Virus record (IMG/VR): IMGVR_UViG_3300005965_000004 | Span: 1-64,000 of that record | Length of the DNA stretch: 64,000 bases | Strand: one strand, 5' to 3' | Source: a virus | Part shown: piece by piece, positions 1 through 7,069 of the stretch | How the letters are laid out: every line of letters begins with the position of its first letter | Numbering within the stretch: the first letter of the stretch is position 1 | Program-made: the position numbers and the translations under genes | The notes under the pieces: generated by a model | Database searches by the model: none | The model's input: only the letters and a program-made list of their open reading frames with translations | What the model was told of the DNA's origin: nothing

Positions 1-337
1 TATTGGACAAATTAATAATCCTAAAGAAGTTGATTCCATAGCTGCCGCTATGGAAATTTCAAGAAGAACTTATCTATTTATTAAGATATATAAACAAAAA
101 ACTTTAAGTAACCAAAATATAGTTTTCCCAAAATTTAATATTGGTTCTTTAGATGATCATTGGAAGAAAACACTAAAGGATACTTTAAACAGCATTAAAT
201 CATGGAAACAACTATATGAATGGTTTAAGAAATCTAAAACCAGTTATAGGTTTCTTTTTTCCAAAGATAAATTCTTTGGAAATTCTTTTAGGTTATTTTC
301 TGTAAAAAGTAAACTATATAGGTATATTTTTACATGA
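1..337 (+). CDS. 5'-truncated hypothetical protein
   Basis: The reading frame is open from the first bases of the window to a stop at 335-337, so the gene begins upstream. The visible part is about 111 residues, basic and aromatic, with a lysine- and phenylalanine-rich C-terminus (FSKDKFFGNSFR). I do not recognise a family. Its last codons overlap a 33-bp sequence that recurs at 21285-21317 and the start of the next small ORF. Function unknown. Confidence 0.45.
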   Translation, partial: IGQINNPKEVDSIAAAMEISRRTYLFIKIYKQKTLSNQNIVFPKFNIGSLDDHWKKTLKDTLNSIKSWKQLYEWFKKSKTSYRFLFSKDKFFGNSFRLFSVKSKLYRYIFT

Positions 338-350
338 AATATCTAACTGT
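318..350. repeat. 33-bp exact direct repeat, copy 1
   Basis: These 33 bases (starting ATAGGTATATTTTTACATG) are identical to 21285-21317. The copy covers the end of the first ORF and the first codons (MKYLTV) of the ORF at 334. The second copy lies between two tRNA genes. Confidence 0.9.
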
Positions 351-456
351 AAAATTTCCTAAGAAGGAAATCAAGGTTAAAAAGATAGATACTGACAAGA
401 AAGCTAACAATGATAAGAAGGAGTTGAACAATGGAATGCTTTTTTTGTATAGATGA
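334..456 (+). CDS. small basic protein, 40 aa
   Basis: A 40-codon ORF begins inside the repeat with MKYLTVKFPKKEIKVKK and is rich in lysine. No clear Shine-Dalgarno sequence precedes it, but it overlaps the next gene in the tight way typical of phage operons, and the ribosome binding site of that gene (AAGGAG at 417-422) lies within it. No family recognised. The second repeat copy carries the same first six codons followed quickly by a stop, so the 5' end of this ORF has been duplicated elsewhere. Confidence 0.4.
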   Translation: MKYLTVKFPKKEIKVKKIDTDKKANNDKKELNNGMLFLYR

Positions 457-637
457 TGATAATGATTGTACACCCTTTGACTTTGACAAAATATCTGAGC
501 ACCTTATTGTCACAGAGGATAATAAGGGTAGAGTTCACGTTCACGGTCCTATCAAAAATAAGAAGCAGATAGAAAGGTTTGTTTCCACAATTCTAAAAGA
601 AGCTCAGATAGATTCCTTTAGCTACGAGAAAGGTTAG
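431..637 (+). CDS. hypothetical acidic protein, 68 aa
   Basis: A good ribosome binding site (AAGGAG, 9 bases upstream) supports this start. The protein begins MECFFCIDDDNDCTPFDFD, with a CxxC pair and an acidic N-terminus, followed by a region reading HVHGPIKNKKQIERFV. No catalytic motif is visible and I cannot name a family. It is part of a rightward cluster of small genes. Confidence 0.6.
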   Translation: MECFFCIDDDNDCTPFDFDKISEHLIVTEDNKGRVHVHGPIKNKKQIERFVSTILKEAQIDSFSYEKG

Positions 638-672
638 GGCTACGCATAGCATAAGATTCATAAGCCTCCTTA

Positions 673-703
673 ATTCTCCATTCGCAATTCGTGAATAGAG
701 AAT
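673..703 (+). promoter_or_regulatory. intergenic hairpin
   Basis: ATTCTC/GAGAAT and ATTC/GAAT pair around a 9-nt loop with single-base mismatches, giving a ten-pair hairpin between two small genes and about 35 bases before the next start. There is no U-run, so a processing or stability element is more likely than a terminator. Confidence 0.45.
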
Positions 704-739
704 GAACAAATAATAATCAAAAAATAAGGAGTATAAATT

Positions 740-1069
740 ATGAATACCAAAATGCTATCTATAAAAGAAGAACTTAAGTCAATTGCTCAAGAAATAAAGT
801 CCGCAAAACAAGAGTACAAACAATATCAGAAAAGTGGTTTAGCTTTCGGAGAAAATTTATTTGATCTGGATTCAGAGAATAAAAAGAAAGTATGGAGACT
901 TTGGGTTGGATATGAAGTTGAAAAGCTATCTAAGGATTTTAGACACAAACATATAGCTTATAGCTTACTGAAAGGAAATAAGTATGAACAAATCGAGAAG
1001 TCTGTTAGGAAAGGTAATGAGGCTGATTGGAATCTCATCAAAGGAATCCAAGATGAAATTACCTCTTGA
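740..1069 (+). CDS. hypothetical protein, 109 aa
   Basis: AAGGAG 12 bases upstream supports the start. The N-terminal 40 residues are a likely coiled coil (IKEELKSIAQEIKSAKQEYK), followed by a short aromatic segment (KKVWRLWVGYEVEKLSKDFR) and a mixed C-terminus. No known catalytic motif. It overlaps the next gene by 17 bases, suggesting coupled translation. Confidence 0.6.
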   Translation: MNTKMLSIKEELKSIAQEIKSAKQEYKQYQKSGLAFGENLFDLDSENKKKVWRLWVGYEVEKLSKDFRHKHIAYSLLKGNKYEQIEKSVRKGNEADWNLIKGIQDEITS

Positions 1070-1397
1070 ACCAAGAATGTATATTATTACTCGCAAAGAA
1101 CTTTCGGATAGTTACCGTATGGTGCAAGGTGCTCATGCTCTTGCACAATACGGTCTCGAACATCCAAATGAGTTTGAAAAATGGAACAATAAGTTCCTTA
1201 TATTCTTAGGAACTTTTCTTCCCGAAAGTTTAATTGAACTCAGAAAAAGATTATCTATTGAAGGTATTAAGACTTCGTCTTTTCACGAACCTGACTTAGA
1301 TAATCAAATGACGGCTTTTAGCGTTTTTTATGATCCAAGTGATACCGAAGAATCACAAAAAATTGTTAGCATTATTGGAAGTTTGCCGTTAGCTTGA
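1053..1397 (+). CDS. peptidyl-tRNA hydrolase 2 (Pth2)-like protein
   Basis: The 114-residue protein matches the small Pth2 fold: a first strand (MYIITRKELS), a helix with RMVQGAHALAQYGLEHP, a second strand (KFLIFLGTF), a helix with LIELRKRLSIEGI and a final strand region ending MTAFSVFYD. Pth2 enzymes cleave the ester bond of peptidyl-tRNA and are about 115 residues long, as here. I chose ATG 1053, preceded by AAGGA, over upstream starts that lie inside the previous gene. A phage carrying a huge tRNA array might use such an enzyme to recycle tRNAs, but that link is inference. The catalytic residues were not checked by alignment. Confidence 0.6.
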   Translation: MKLPLEPRMYIITRKELSDSYRMVQGAHALAQYGLEHPNEFEKWNNKFLIFLGTFLPESLIELRKRLSIEGIKTSSFHEPDLDNQMTAFSVFYDPSDTEESQKIVSIIGSLPLA

Positions 1398-1398
1398 G

Positions 1399-1406
1399 TA
1401 TAAATA
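1399..1406 (+). promoter_or_regulatory. T4-type late promoter box TATAAATA
   Basis: An exact TATAAATA lies just after the Pth2-like gene and about 100 bases before a GIY-YIG start codon. T4 late transcription (gp55, gp33, gp45) uses this box, and gp55 and gp45 genes are present in the window. Confidence 0.5.
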
Positions 1407-1602
1407 CTTATAGGATGAGTTGGGACAGGGCCGATCACCTTTCTTGACTACAGAAAGATTACCAACCATCTCTTACAAATAAGCCTTACTGTAGGGGCAT
1501 CTTATGAGTATCATTTACAAGACTACCAATTTGGTTAACGGAAAATTTTATGTTGGGCAATACTTCTCTGAACAACTTTTGAAAATCATAAAATACAGGT
1601 GA
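1407..1602 (+). pseudogene. GIY-YIG homing endonuclease relic with conserved leader
   Basis: From ATG 1504 the frame reads IIYKTTNLVNGKFYVGQY, the diagnostic start of a GIY-YIG nuclease, then stops after 32 residues at 1600-1602. The rest of the enzyme is gone and the stretch overlaps the 3' end of the leftward gene at 1548. The 100-base leader resembles the leader of the second GIY-YIG relic at 38829-38937: both share a core reading TTGGGACAG and a similar segment before the start. This is the scar of a deleted homing endonuclease. Confidence 0.7.
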
Positions 1603-2111
1603 ATTATCTCTGCTCTGTCGTGAACTTCGCAAGTGTTAGAAGGTTTGTGGAAGTTATAAACTATGTTATCAAACAGATAGAAACCTGCGTCAGAGAAACT
1701 ATCCCAAACTTCAAAACTTCCTTTAAGCTCCTTCGAACCTCTTTCCTTGAAGTCATTCATCTTAACAATAATTATACCTTTCGGTTTTAATATCTTCGAG
1801 AATATCTTCGATGATTTGATAGAGTCTTGATAGAATGATTTGTTTCGAGGAGGTTCGTAGATTACTATGTCGAACTTTTTGTTCATCACAGAGCCAGACT
1901 TATTTCTTGTACTTTCGATGTTAAATAACTTCATGTCCTTCTCTGTCCACATATGGGAATGCGAGCAGTCAAGTACCTTGGTTTTGTAGTTTCTATTCTT
2001 GTTAGGATCGAAGTAGTTTATGACTCTGTTAAAAGCAGTCACTAAGTCACAACCATCGCTTATTACTGAGTTTAGACCTTTCTTGTTATACATAAGTGTA
2101 GAATTATACAT
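1548..2111 (-). CDS. class I SAM-dependent (DNA) methyltransferase-like protein
   Basis: The 187-residue protein has a Rossmann-like layout: an early strand (KTKVLDCSHSHMW) where a SAM-binding motif would sit, then FDIVIYEPP at about 80-88 in the position of the D/N-PP-Y catalytic motif, then a strand (KGIIIVKMNDF), and a C-terminal HLYFMIFKS. The EPP in place of DPPY is degenerate, so activity is uncertain. It resembles phage proteins annotated as DNA methyltransferase. It overlaps the next gene by one base and lies at the leftward end of the cluster. Confidence 0.5.
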   Translation of the reverse strand: MYNSTLMYNKKGLNSVISDGCDLVTAFNRVINYFDPNKNRNYKTKVLDCSHSHMWTEKDMKLFNIESTRNKSGSVMNKKFDIVIYEPPRNKSFYQDSIKSSKIFSKILKPKGIIIVKMNDFKERGSKELKGSFEVWDSFSDAGFYLFDNIVYNFHKPSNTCEVHDRAEIIHLYFMIFKSCSEKYCPT

Positions 2112-2704
2112 TATATGCTTATCCTTATCAAAGATTCCAGAATGTCATCGATTAGTAGTTTGTCTATTCCATGAGAATTAAACTTACCATTTCTTATAAG
2201 GTATGATGGATGGAGACTTGGTTTTACTATGATAGAACCGAAATTGTCGTTGTTGATCGAATATATGTTTTTTCTATCAGAAGTAATTCCTATTTTGTTG
2301 TCTAAGAAGACAGACTTGGCATGGTTGCCTAGAGGCATAACTACTTTGAGATTGTATACTTTCTTCAACCTTTTTATGTCTCTGAATAGAAACTTCAAAC
2401 AAAATCCTATCTCTTCCTTACTTGGTGCGCTGTTACCATCTGGATTATCTCTTATAGTATTAGAGAAAGCTATACCAAAAGGTTTTCCCCAAATAGATTT
2501 AGCCTTGAGTATACAAGTCTTCAGTCTCTTTCCTGCTGGACCTACAAAAGGCATTCCTTGATCTCTTTCATCAGAACCACCACACATTCCTACAAACATA
2601 ATATCTACCTTATTGTCTATATGGAAGAATGTTGTCGGAAGAAAGCAGCACTTGCTAAAGACAGGACAATTCTCTTGTTGACAATTTACTTCTATTAATG
2701 ACAT
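2111..2704 (-). CDS. family 4/5-like uracil-DNA glycosylase
   Basis: GMPFVGPAGKRLKTCI (about 50-65) matches motif 1 of thermophile-type UDG (PFVGPAG..L), and HPSYL near 173 matches the conserved C-terminal loop. Cysteines at 8, 13, 19 and 20 could belong to the iron-sulfur cluster of family 4. Such enzymes excise uracil from DNA. Length (197 aa) is typical. It is co-directional and nearly contiguous with a zinc-ribbon gene and the methyltransferase-like gene, suggesting a DNA maintenance group. Confidence 0.8.
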   Translation of the reverse strand: MSLIEVNCQQENCPVFSKCCFLPTTFFHIDNKVDIMFVGMCGGSDERDQGMPFVGPAGKRLKTCILKAKSIWGKPFGIAFSNTIRDNPDGNSAPSKEEIGFCLKFLFRDIKRLKKVYNLKVVMPLGNHAKSVFLDNKIGITSDRKNIYSINNDNFGSIIVKPSLHPSYLIRNGKFNSHGIDKLLIDDILESLIRISI

Positions 2705-2707
2705 AAA

Positions 2708-2980
2708 TTAATATGGATTTTTGTTTTCTGTTAGAACCTTCACCTGATCTTCTTGACTAAGATGTTTCTTCCAGTTTTTCTTTCCATATTCGTTCATATA
2801 ACAATAACCCACGATGTCAAAACCACCATGACCACCCACCATATCAAATACTTTATCAAGCTTTCCTTCTTTACATTTTGGACAATTTTCTGGGTGCCAA
2901 TTTTCCTTTGATGTTGAGAAGCTTTCAACATATTCTTCTGTAAAATCACACTCATTACATTTGTATTTGTTTATTGGCAT
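2708..2980 (-). CDS. FmdB-type zinc ribbon protein
   Basis: The protein starts MPINKYKCNECDFTEEY and continues CPKCKEGKLDKVF, the CxxC...CPxC arrangement of the small FmdB zinc ribbon. After about residue 45 it has a glycine-rich segment (MVGGHGGFDIVGYCY) and a lysine-rich end. Function of phage copies is unknown. Four bases separate it from the glycosylase gene. Confidence 0.65.
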   Translation of the reverse strand: MPINKYKCNECDFTEEYVESFSTSKENWHPENCPKCKEGKLDKVFDMVGGHGGFDIVGYCYMNEYGKKNWKKHLSQEDQVKVLTENKNPY

Positions 2981-2981
2981 G

Positions 2982-3431
2982 TTAGTTCCTCCTATTCAAC
3001 TTGTCAATAGAATTCTTCAATTCTGATGCTATTTTATCTAACAACCTTATGTTGTTTGAAACACTAGCAAGAGAGCTAGCAATGTCCTTACTAACCTTCA
3101 ATTCATCTGACGTTTCTTTGATATTTCTTTGAGTTTCTTTTAGAGACTTTGTAGATTCTGTGAGGTTTCTGACACTCATATCTATTTGAGTATTGTATCT
3201 TCTTAGTATGCTGAGTTCTGATGTTTGTTTTGAAAGACCTTCTAATACTTCTTTGTCCTTTTTAGCTACAGACTTTTGGTTCTCGTAAAAACCCTGGTTG
3301 ACTTCAATAAACTTCTCAAGAAGTAAACTAAATCCTTCTATTGCCGTTGTATGTTTCACAAGAATAGCCGTCTGCCAAACTGCGTAAAAAACAATCAATA
3401 TTATCAAAGCAATTAAAATCCAAGTTACCAT
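2982..3431 (-). CDS. membrane-anchored coiled-coil protein
   Basis: Residues 3-25 (TWILIALIILIVFYAVWQTAI) form one hydrophobic membrane segment. The rest, to residue 149, is rich in S/T/L/K heptad-like repeats (LTESTKSLKETQRNIKETS) consistent with a long coiled coil. No known family. The start overlaps the next upstream gene by 7 bases. A role at the inner membrane is inferred only from topology. Confidence 0.6.
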   Translation of the reverse strand: MVTWILIALIILIVFYAVWQTAILVKHTTAIEGFSLLLEKFIEVNQGFYENQKSVAKKDKEVLEGLSKQTSELSILRRYNTQIDMSVRNLTESTKSLKETQRNIKETSDELKVSKDIASSLASVSNNIRLLDKIASELKNSIDKLNRRN

Positions 3432-3787
3432 TTGAAATCATTCTCCTGTAAATTGTCAAAAACCTTGTCTTTTAGAGGAACATATCCTAATTTTTTTAGT
3501 TCGTTATAAACGATAGAATGTCTGAGTCCTTCTCCACCAGAACAGTAGAAATCCAAATAGCCTTCTCCCTTATCTCTTATTTCGGCAACGAACTGTCCAG
3601 CATATCTCCAAGTACATGAGTATATATCGTTTGTAGATTTGTTTATCCATACAGTGTTACACAGAGATGCGTAAAGTTTTTGAGCAAATGAGTCATCATC
3701 TCTTACTCTATCTGTAAGATTTTCCTTTACTACATCTTTGAATCCCTTTGATGTTTTGTCAATTTTAATCAAACGAACCGATGGCAT
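3425..3787 (-). CDS. hypothetical protein, 120 aa
   Basis: A compact mixed protein (MPSVRLIKIDKTSKGFKDVV...) with a central WINKSTNDIYSCTWRYAGQF and a C-terminal GGEGLRHSIVYNELKKLGY. No motif I can assign. It shares a one-base overlap with the gene upstream and an overlap with the gene downstream, so it belongs to the same transcript. Confidence 0.55.
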   Translation of the reverse strand: MPSVRLIKIDKTSKGFKDVVKENLTDRVRDDDSFAQKLYASLCNTVWINKSTNDIYSCTWRYAGQFVAEIRDKGEGYLDFYCSGGEGLRHSIVYNELKKLGYVPLKDKVFDNLQENDFKW

Positions 3788-4125
3788 TATTCACTTCCTT
3801 GGTTTTCAACGTACTCATTGTATTTTTTAGCCCATTTTTCCATCTTTTCAGGGCTTTTAACAAGATCATCTAATGTCTGTTGTAGTTTATTCTGAATACT
3901 GTCAAAGTCCAGAATATCAAGTTCTCTATACATTTTGTAAAGAGAAATATTTACATAGGTCCAAGTTTGTTGAAGTCCGCTTCTGAAAATTTCTATATCT
4001 CTTCCGTTTTCAATATCATTAGGAGCATTGGCAGACTTTTTAGAATTCCTCTCTATAACAGCCCCATACATAGCGAACATTATCAACAAAATAAGACACT
4101 GAATTATTAAAATCGCAATCATCAT
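3787..4125 (-). CDS. small membrane protein, 112 aa
   Basis: The protein starts MMIAILIIQCLILLIMFAMYG, a single membrane segment, followed by a soluble region with DDLVKSPEKMEKWAKKYNEY. I took ATG 4125, which follows AAGGTGG by about nine bases, rather than a TTG at 4146. A TATAAATA box at 4147-4154 lies directly upstream. Confidence 0.55.
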   Translation of the reverse strand: MMIAILIIQCLILLIMFAMYGAVIERNSKKSANAPNDIENGRDIEIFRSGLQQTWTYVNISLYKMYRELDILDFDSIQNKLQQTLDDLVKSPEKMEKWAKKYNEYVENQGSE

Positions 4126-4146
4126 ACAATCATCCACCTTTGTCAA

Positions 4147-4154
4147 TATTTATA
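4147..4154 (-). promoter_or_regulatory. T4-type late promoter box TATAAATA
   Basis: Exact TATAAATA on the minus strand between the terminator of the TROVE gene and the small membrane protein gene, well placed to restart transcription after termination. Confidence 0.5.
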
Positions 4155-4162
4155 AAAACAAA

Positions 4163-4200
4163 AAAAGACGGTTCGGTCCTATTGGAACCAAACCGTCTTT
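4163..4200 (-). terminator. rho-independent terminator after TROVE gene
   Basis: On the minus strand AAAGACGGTTTGGT pairs with its near-complement across a short AATA loop and is followed by a run of T (TTTTTTTG). It lies 15 bases after the TROVE stop codon. Confidence 0.85.
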
Positions 4201-4214
4201 CATTTCTTACACAC

Positions 4215-5684
4215 TTAAGAAGGTACAACTACGTTGTACTTCTCAAGCTTCTTGAGCATGATGCCAAGTGGAGTGAAGTCCTCAGCACTCATGATTGCCT
4301 CAAGAATGCTTGGGGAGAAACCTGACACAAGTCCAACGTCCTTATGTGCTACTGTTGATGGTGAACCAGCATATCCTGATGTGTTCCAGTAAATGACCTT
4401 TGGACGGTCATATCCAGCAGCTTCCCACTTAGCAAGGCAACGCTCAACTTCTGTCTTGTCTCCACCATCAACACCCTGGTGGAACTGCATATCCGAGACA
4501 ATAAGTAGCATGTTTGGAACCTGTTCGTTGGTTGCTCCAAACACAGTTGCGTGATTTAGCAACATGTCAAGTGCCTTGTCAACTCTGGTAGAACCAACAG
4601 CACCATCGAATACTCCATGATTGCTGTAGTACCAGTACCTTCTATCAGCACCACCCATTGGGTTCTTACCTTTTCCATAAGCCTCGGAGAATGTATGACC
4701 CTTCCAGTCTGTTAGCTTCGACTCTGAGCAGAACTGAATGAACTTACGGTGGAATGGACTTTCTGCTGGGATTCTGTCCGAGCAGTAAAGAGCCAACGAA
4801 GTCGAGACATGCCATGCATGGACAGTTCCACCAACAACTGATGACATTGAGCCAGATGTATCACAGATAACCATGATACGAAGCTTGCTGTCACCAACCC
4901 AGTTTGGAAGAGCCTCGAACTGAGCATCTGCGATCTCACTGTCACCATTCATCACAGTACGTGTAAGATCATGTGGGAAGACAACTGATGCGTTAATCTT
5001 CGCCTCGCCCTTCTTCACCTTTTCCTTGAACTTAGAGAAACGAGTCTCGTCATGCTTACCGAATGCCTTCGTGTAACGAGACATTGCGACAGAAGGAACA
5101 TGAGTGTACTCAATCTCATTCCAGTTGTTAGAACACATCTTACGCTCAACAACATTCTTTCGACCCTGCGCAAGAAGTCTACGGAATTCACCAATGTCAC
5201 TTACTACCTTATCCTTACGGAGAGCCTTAAGTACATTTGTATCCTTACGGTCTGCCCACTTACAAGCAAGACCATCCTTCTTCGCAATTGCCTTTGCCCA
5301 CATCTCCGTGGCAACCTTCTCAGCAACTGTTCCATTCAATGCTCGAAGGTCATCCCAACGACCATACTCAGGAATGAGCCCAAGGTTTACCTGAACCCAT
5401 CTTGGGTCAGTCTCTGCCAACCACTTTACACACTCACGGAATGCTGAGCGGTTTCCTGCTCCACCGCGACAATCACGAAGCCAGAACAAAAGCTTTACAG
5501 CAAGTTCGTGGTTTCCGCTGAACCAGACATTCTTAAAAAGCTCAAGAGCGGATGTTTCGTTTCCGTAGTAAGACTTCTTTGTCTTGGTTGTGTAAAGGGA
5601 ACCAGCCTTGGAGAAAAACTCAACTCCGTGGTCAAGTGAATGGTCATACTGAACTGCGCCTTCATTTGTGCGTGCCTTAGCCAT
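4215..5684 (-). CDS. TROVE/DUF2828-type RNA-binding protein with von Willebrand A domain (Ro60-like)
   Basis: The 489-residue protein has the Ro60 layout: an alpha-helical repeat domain with LLFWLRDCRGGAGNRSAF and IPEYGRWDDL, then a vWA domain with the MIDAS motif DTSGSMSS and a later VSDMQF. Ro60 and its bacterial relative Rsr are ring-shaped RNA-binding proteins that hold Y RNAs and misfolded small RNAs. I chose ATG 5684 because AGGAG stands 7 bases upstream; a TTG at 5768 has no ribosome binding site. Base composition is clearly more GC-rich than the neighbours, hinting at separate origin or strong expression. Upstream lie two RNA elements sharing a 20-nt motif, and a third copy is in the tRNA array. 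RNA binding is expected from the family; the partners are inferred. Confidence 0.8.
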   Translation of the reverse strand: MAKARTNEGAVQYDHSLDHGVEFFSKAGSLYTTKTKKSYYGNETSALELFKNVWFSGNHELAVKLLFWLRDCRGGAGNRSAFRECVKWLAETDPRWVQVNLGLIPEYGRWDDLRALNGTVAEKVATEMWAKAIAKKDGLACKWADRKDTNVLKALRKDKVVSDIGEFRRLLAQGRKNVVERKMCSNNWNEIEYTHVPSVAMSRYTKAFGKHDETRFSKFKEKVKKGEAKINASVVFPHDLTRTVMNGDSEIADAQFEALPNWVGDSKLRIMVICDTSGSMSSVVGGTVHAWHVSTSLALYCSDRIPAESPFHRKFIQFCSESKLTDWKGHTFSEAYGKGKNPMGGADRRYWYYSNHGVFDGAVGSTRVDKALDMLLNHATVFGATNEQVPNMLLIVSDMQFHQGVDGGDKTEVERCLAKWEAAGYDRPKVIYWNTSGYAGSPSTVAHKDVGLVSGFSPSILEAIMSAEDFTPLGIMLKKLEKYNVVVPS

Positions 5685-5805
5685 GTGTGCCTCCTGTACG
5701 ATAAGGTTACAGATTGGATTTGGTTCCTCGTTTGCAGAGAGCTTTTTTCTGCTGTATCCAATCTTCAAAACTTAAAAATTCAATACCCGTAATGTTGGTA
5801 AAAAC

Positions 5806-5867
5806 AGGGTGATTTTTCTTGGTTTCTTTTTGATAGAAAGATAGAAAATGTTTGCTGAACTCACCCT
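5806..5867 (-). ncRNA. Y-RNA-like element E2 (structured leader of TROVE gene)
   Basis: On the minus strand AGGGTGA (5867-5861) pairs with TCACCCT (5812-5806), and the 5' strand belongs to the 20-nt motif GAAGGRTGAGTTCRGCAAWC (5869-5850). The same motif and helix occur at 5937-6106 and 18996-19050, where the middle pair is A-T instead of G-C, a compensatory change. It lies between a promoter and the TROVE gene. Confidence 0.6.
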
Positions 5868-5893
5868 TCATTTTATTTCTTGTCTGTAAAAAC

Positions 5894-5933
5894 TATTTAT
5901 ATGAATTATATCATATTACCGCGGGATTGTCAA
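5894..5933 (-). promoter_or_regulatory. overlapping sigma70-like and late promoters for E2/TROVE
   Basis: TTGACA (5933-5928), a 17-bp spacer and TATAAT (5910-5905) with an extended TG form a near-perfect sigma70 promoter. A TATAAATA late box (5901-5894) follows at once. This would give both early and late expression of the element and the TROVE gene. Confidence 0.75.
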
Positions 5934-5936
5934 TAT

Positions 5937-6106
5937 TTTTTTACGTCAACAGGATGCTTGAAGATTTCATATTTGAGGGAACGATACCTTCAAACAACCC
6001 TTGGTCCTGGCCGAGTCAACCTTTCGGAAGCAGGGCTTGGGACCTATCCATGTTTACGTTTCCGTAAGAATTGGTTTGCCGAACTCATCCTTCACGACGT
6101 AAAAAA
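5937..6106 (-). ncRNA. candidate Y-RNA-like structured RNA E1
   Basis: No ORF is credible here. An 11-bp outer helix (TTTTTTACGTC with GACGTAAAAAA) and a 6-bp inner helix (AGGATG with CATCCT) close a multi-branched interior: TTACG-GAAA-CGTAA, GGTCC...GGACC and TTGAAG...CTTCAA. The 5' strand carries the motif shared with E2 and E3 (6093-6074). A promoter lies just upstream (6192-6220). The long stem closing branched modules recalls bacterial Y RNAs, which are usually encoded beside Ro genes. Assignment is inference. Confidence 0.55.
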
Positions 6107-6191
6107 TTTGAGCTTTACAGAGTAGTCAGAATATTTATTTAAGGACTAATATTCATAATGTTCAAAAGTCCACACAGTCTCTTTACCTTAT

Positions 6192-6220
6192 AATATAACA
6201 TATTTCAACAATATTGTCAA
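6192..6220 (-). promoter_or_regulatory. sigma70-like promoter of E1 RNA
   Basis: TTGACA (6220-6215), 17-bp spacer ending in ATGT, TATATT (6197-6192). Transcription would start near 6185 and run into E1, with no protein gene in between. Confidence 0.7.
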
Positions 6221-6258
6221 TGATTTTTTATAAAGTTCACAGGCAGAACTTAGGTTAA

Positions 6259-6690
6259 TTATTTGATTTTGACTTCAATTTCTTTTGGCTTCTTTTCAGG
6301 AGCCGTAGGGATTTTTATAGTTAGTAATCCCTTGTCAAGTTCTGCTTCTGTTTTTGTAATATCAAGTTTGTCTGATACTCTCCAAGCAAAGTTGAATGAC
6401 TTCTTGGTGATGCCACGATAAGCACACCTTTCGTCATTTGAACCACTATTGTTTGTGTGAGATACCTTTAGCACATCTCCAGAAATATCAATCTTGATAT
6501 CTGGCTTGTCAAGTCCGACTGCGGCAATATCAATCTGAATTCCTTCGTCGGTTTCGTAAATGTCTACTGGATAGTTAATTTTCTTTAGCGATGGAATGGG
6601 ACTAAACCAATCCTCTCCAAAGAAATCTTTGAAAAATACGTCGTTAAAAAGTGATGGAATATCACGGTTGCGAGTAACTAAGTAGTTCAT
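6259..6690 (-). CDS. Hsp20/alpha-crystallin small heat shock protein
   Basis: The 143-residue protein has the Hsp20 layout: an N-terminal arm with LFNDVFFKDFFGEDWF, an alpha-crystallin domain (YPVDIYETDEGIQIDIAAVG, then ISGDVLKVSH, RGITKKSFNFAWRV), the conserved A-x-L-x-x-G-L-L motif (AELDKGLLTIKIP) and a short tail. It is an ATP-independent holdase. An early and a late promoter lie upstream at 6771-6810. A GroES homologue is also present in the window, so the phage carries two chaperone components. Confidence 0.9.
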   Translation of the reverse strand: MNYLVTRNRDIPSLFNDVFFKDFFGEDWFSPIPSLKKINYPVDIYETDEGIQIDIAAVGLDKPDIKIDISGDVLKVSHTNNSGSNDERCAYRGITKKSFNFAWRVSDKLDITKTEAELDKGLLTIKIPTAPEKKPKEIEVKIK

Positions 6691-6770
6691 AGTAACCTCC
6701 TTAGATGGTTAAAATGTTACAGAATCCATTAGGTATTCTGCGGTTCTGCCTGTGAACCTTTTCTACTACC

Positions 6771-6810
6771 TATTTATATTAATGATAACATTTTCTTAGA
6801 AAAATGTCAA
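6771..6810 (-). promoter_or_regulatory. dual early/late promoter of hsp20
   Basis: TTGACA (6810-6805), 17-bp spacer, TATCAT (6787-6782), then TATAAATA (6778-6771). Same tandem design as in front of the TROVE gene. Confidence 0.7.
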
Positions 6811-6840
6811 ATGTTTTTTATGTATTCAATTCTATTTCAA

Positions 6841-7059
6841 TTATTCCTCTGGAAGAGGACCAACAACATCTTTAATTGCGTTGGCTAAAGCTGGGTCCTC
6901 TTCTACCAAAACATTAATAAGTTCAGCAAGAACATCATAAGAACCATTCTCTTTTACAAGCTTATACAAGTTCTGTCTCAATTGGACGTTTTCTTGTCCA
7001 ACATATTCTTCTTCATTTAAAAAACTGTTGGCTCCGTTGATATAACTTTCTCTTTTCAT
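6841..7059 (-). CDS. hypothetical protein, 72 aa
   Basis: A short acidic, helical protein (LRQNLYKLVKENGSYDVLAE, LINVLVEEDPALANAIKDVV). A ribosome binding site (AAGGAG) precedes the start. It is the last of four tightly packed leftward genes of unknown function and is probably co-transcribed with them. Confidence 0.55.
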   Translation of the reverse strand: MKRESYINGANSFLNEEEYVGQENVQLRQNLYKLVKENGSYDVLAELINVLVEEDPALANAIKDVVGPLPEE

Positions 7060-7069
7060 TTTTATCTCC

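Noticed and set aside
1548-2111. Rightward ORF at 1599-1790 as a gene
   Set aside because: It lies antisense to the methyltransferase-like gene and has no ribosome binding site or coding character.
5052-5447. Rightward ORFs inside the TROVE gene
   Set aside because: They are shadows caused by its higher GC and lack start signals.
4215-5768. Longer TROVE protein starting at TTG 5768
   Set aside because: No ribosome binding site there, while ATG 5684 has AGGAG at ideal distance.
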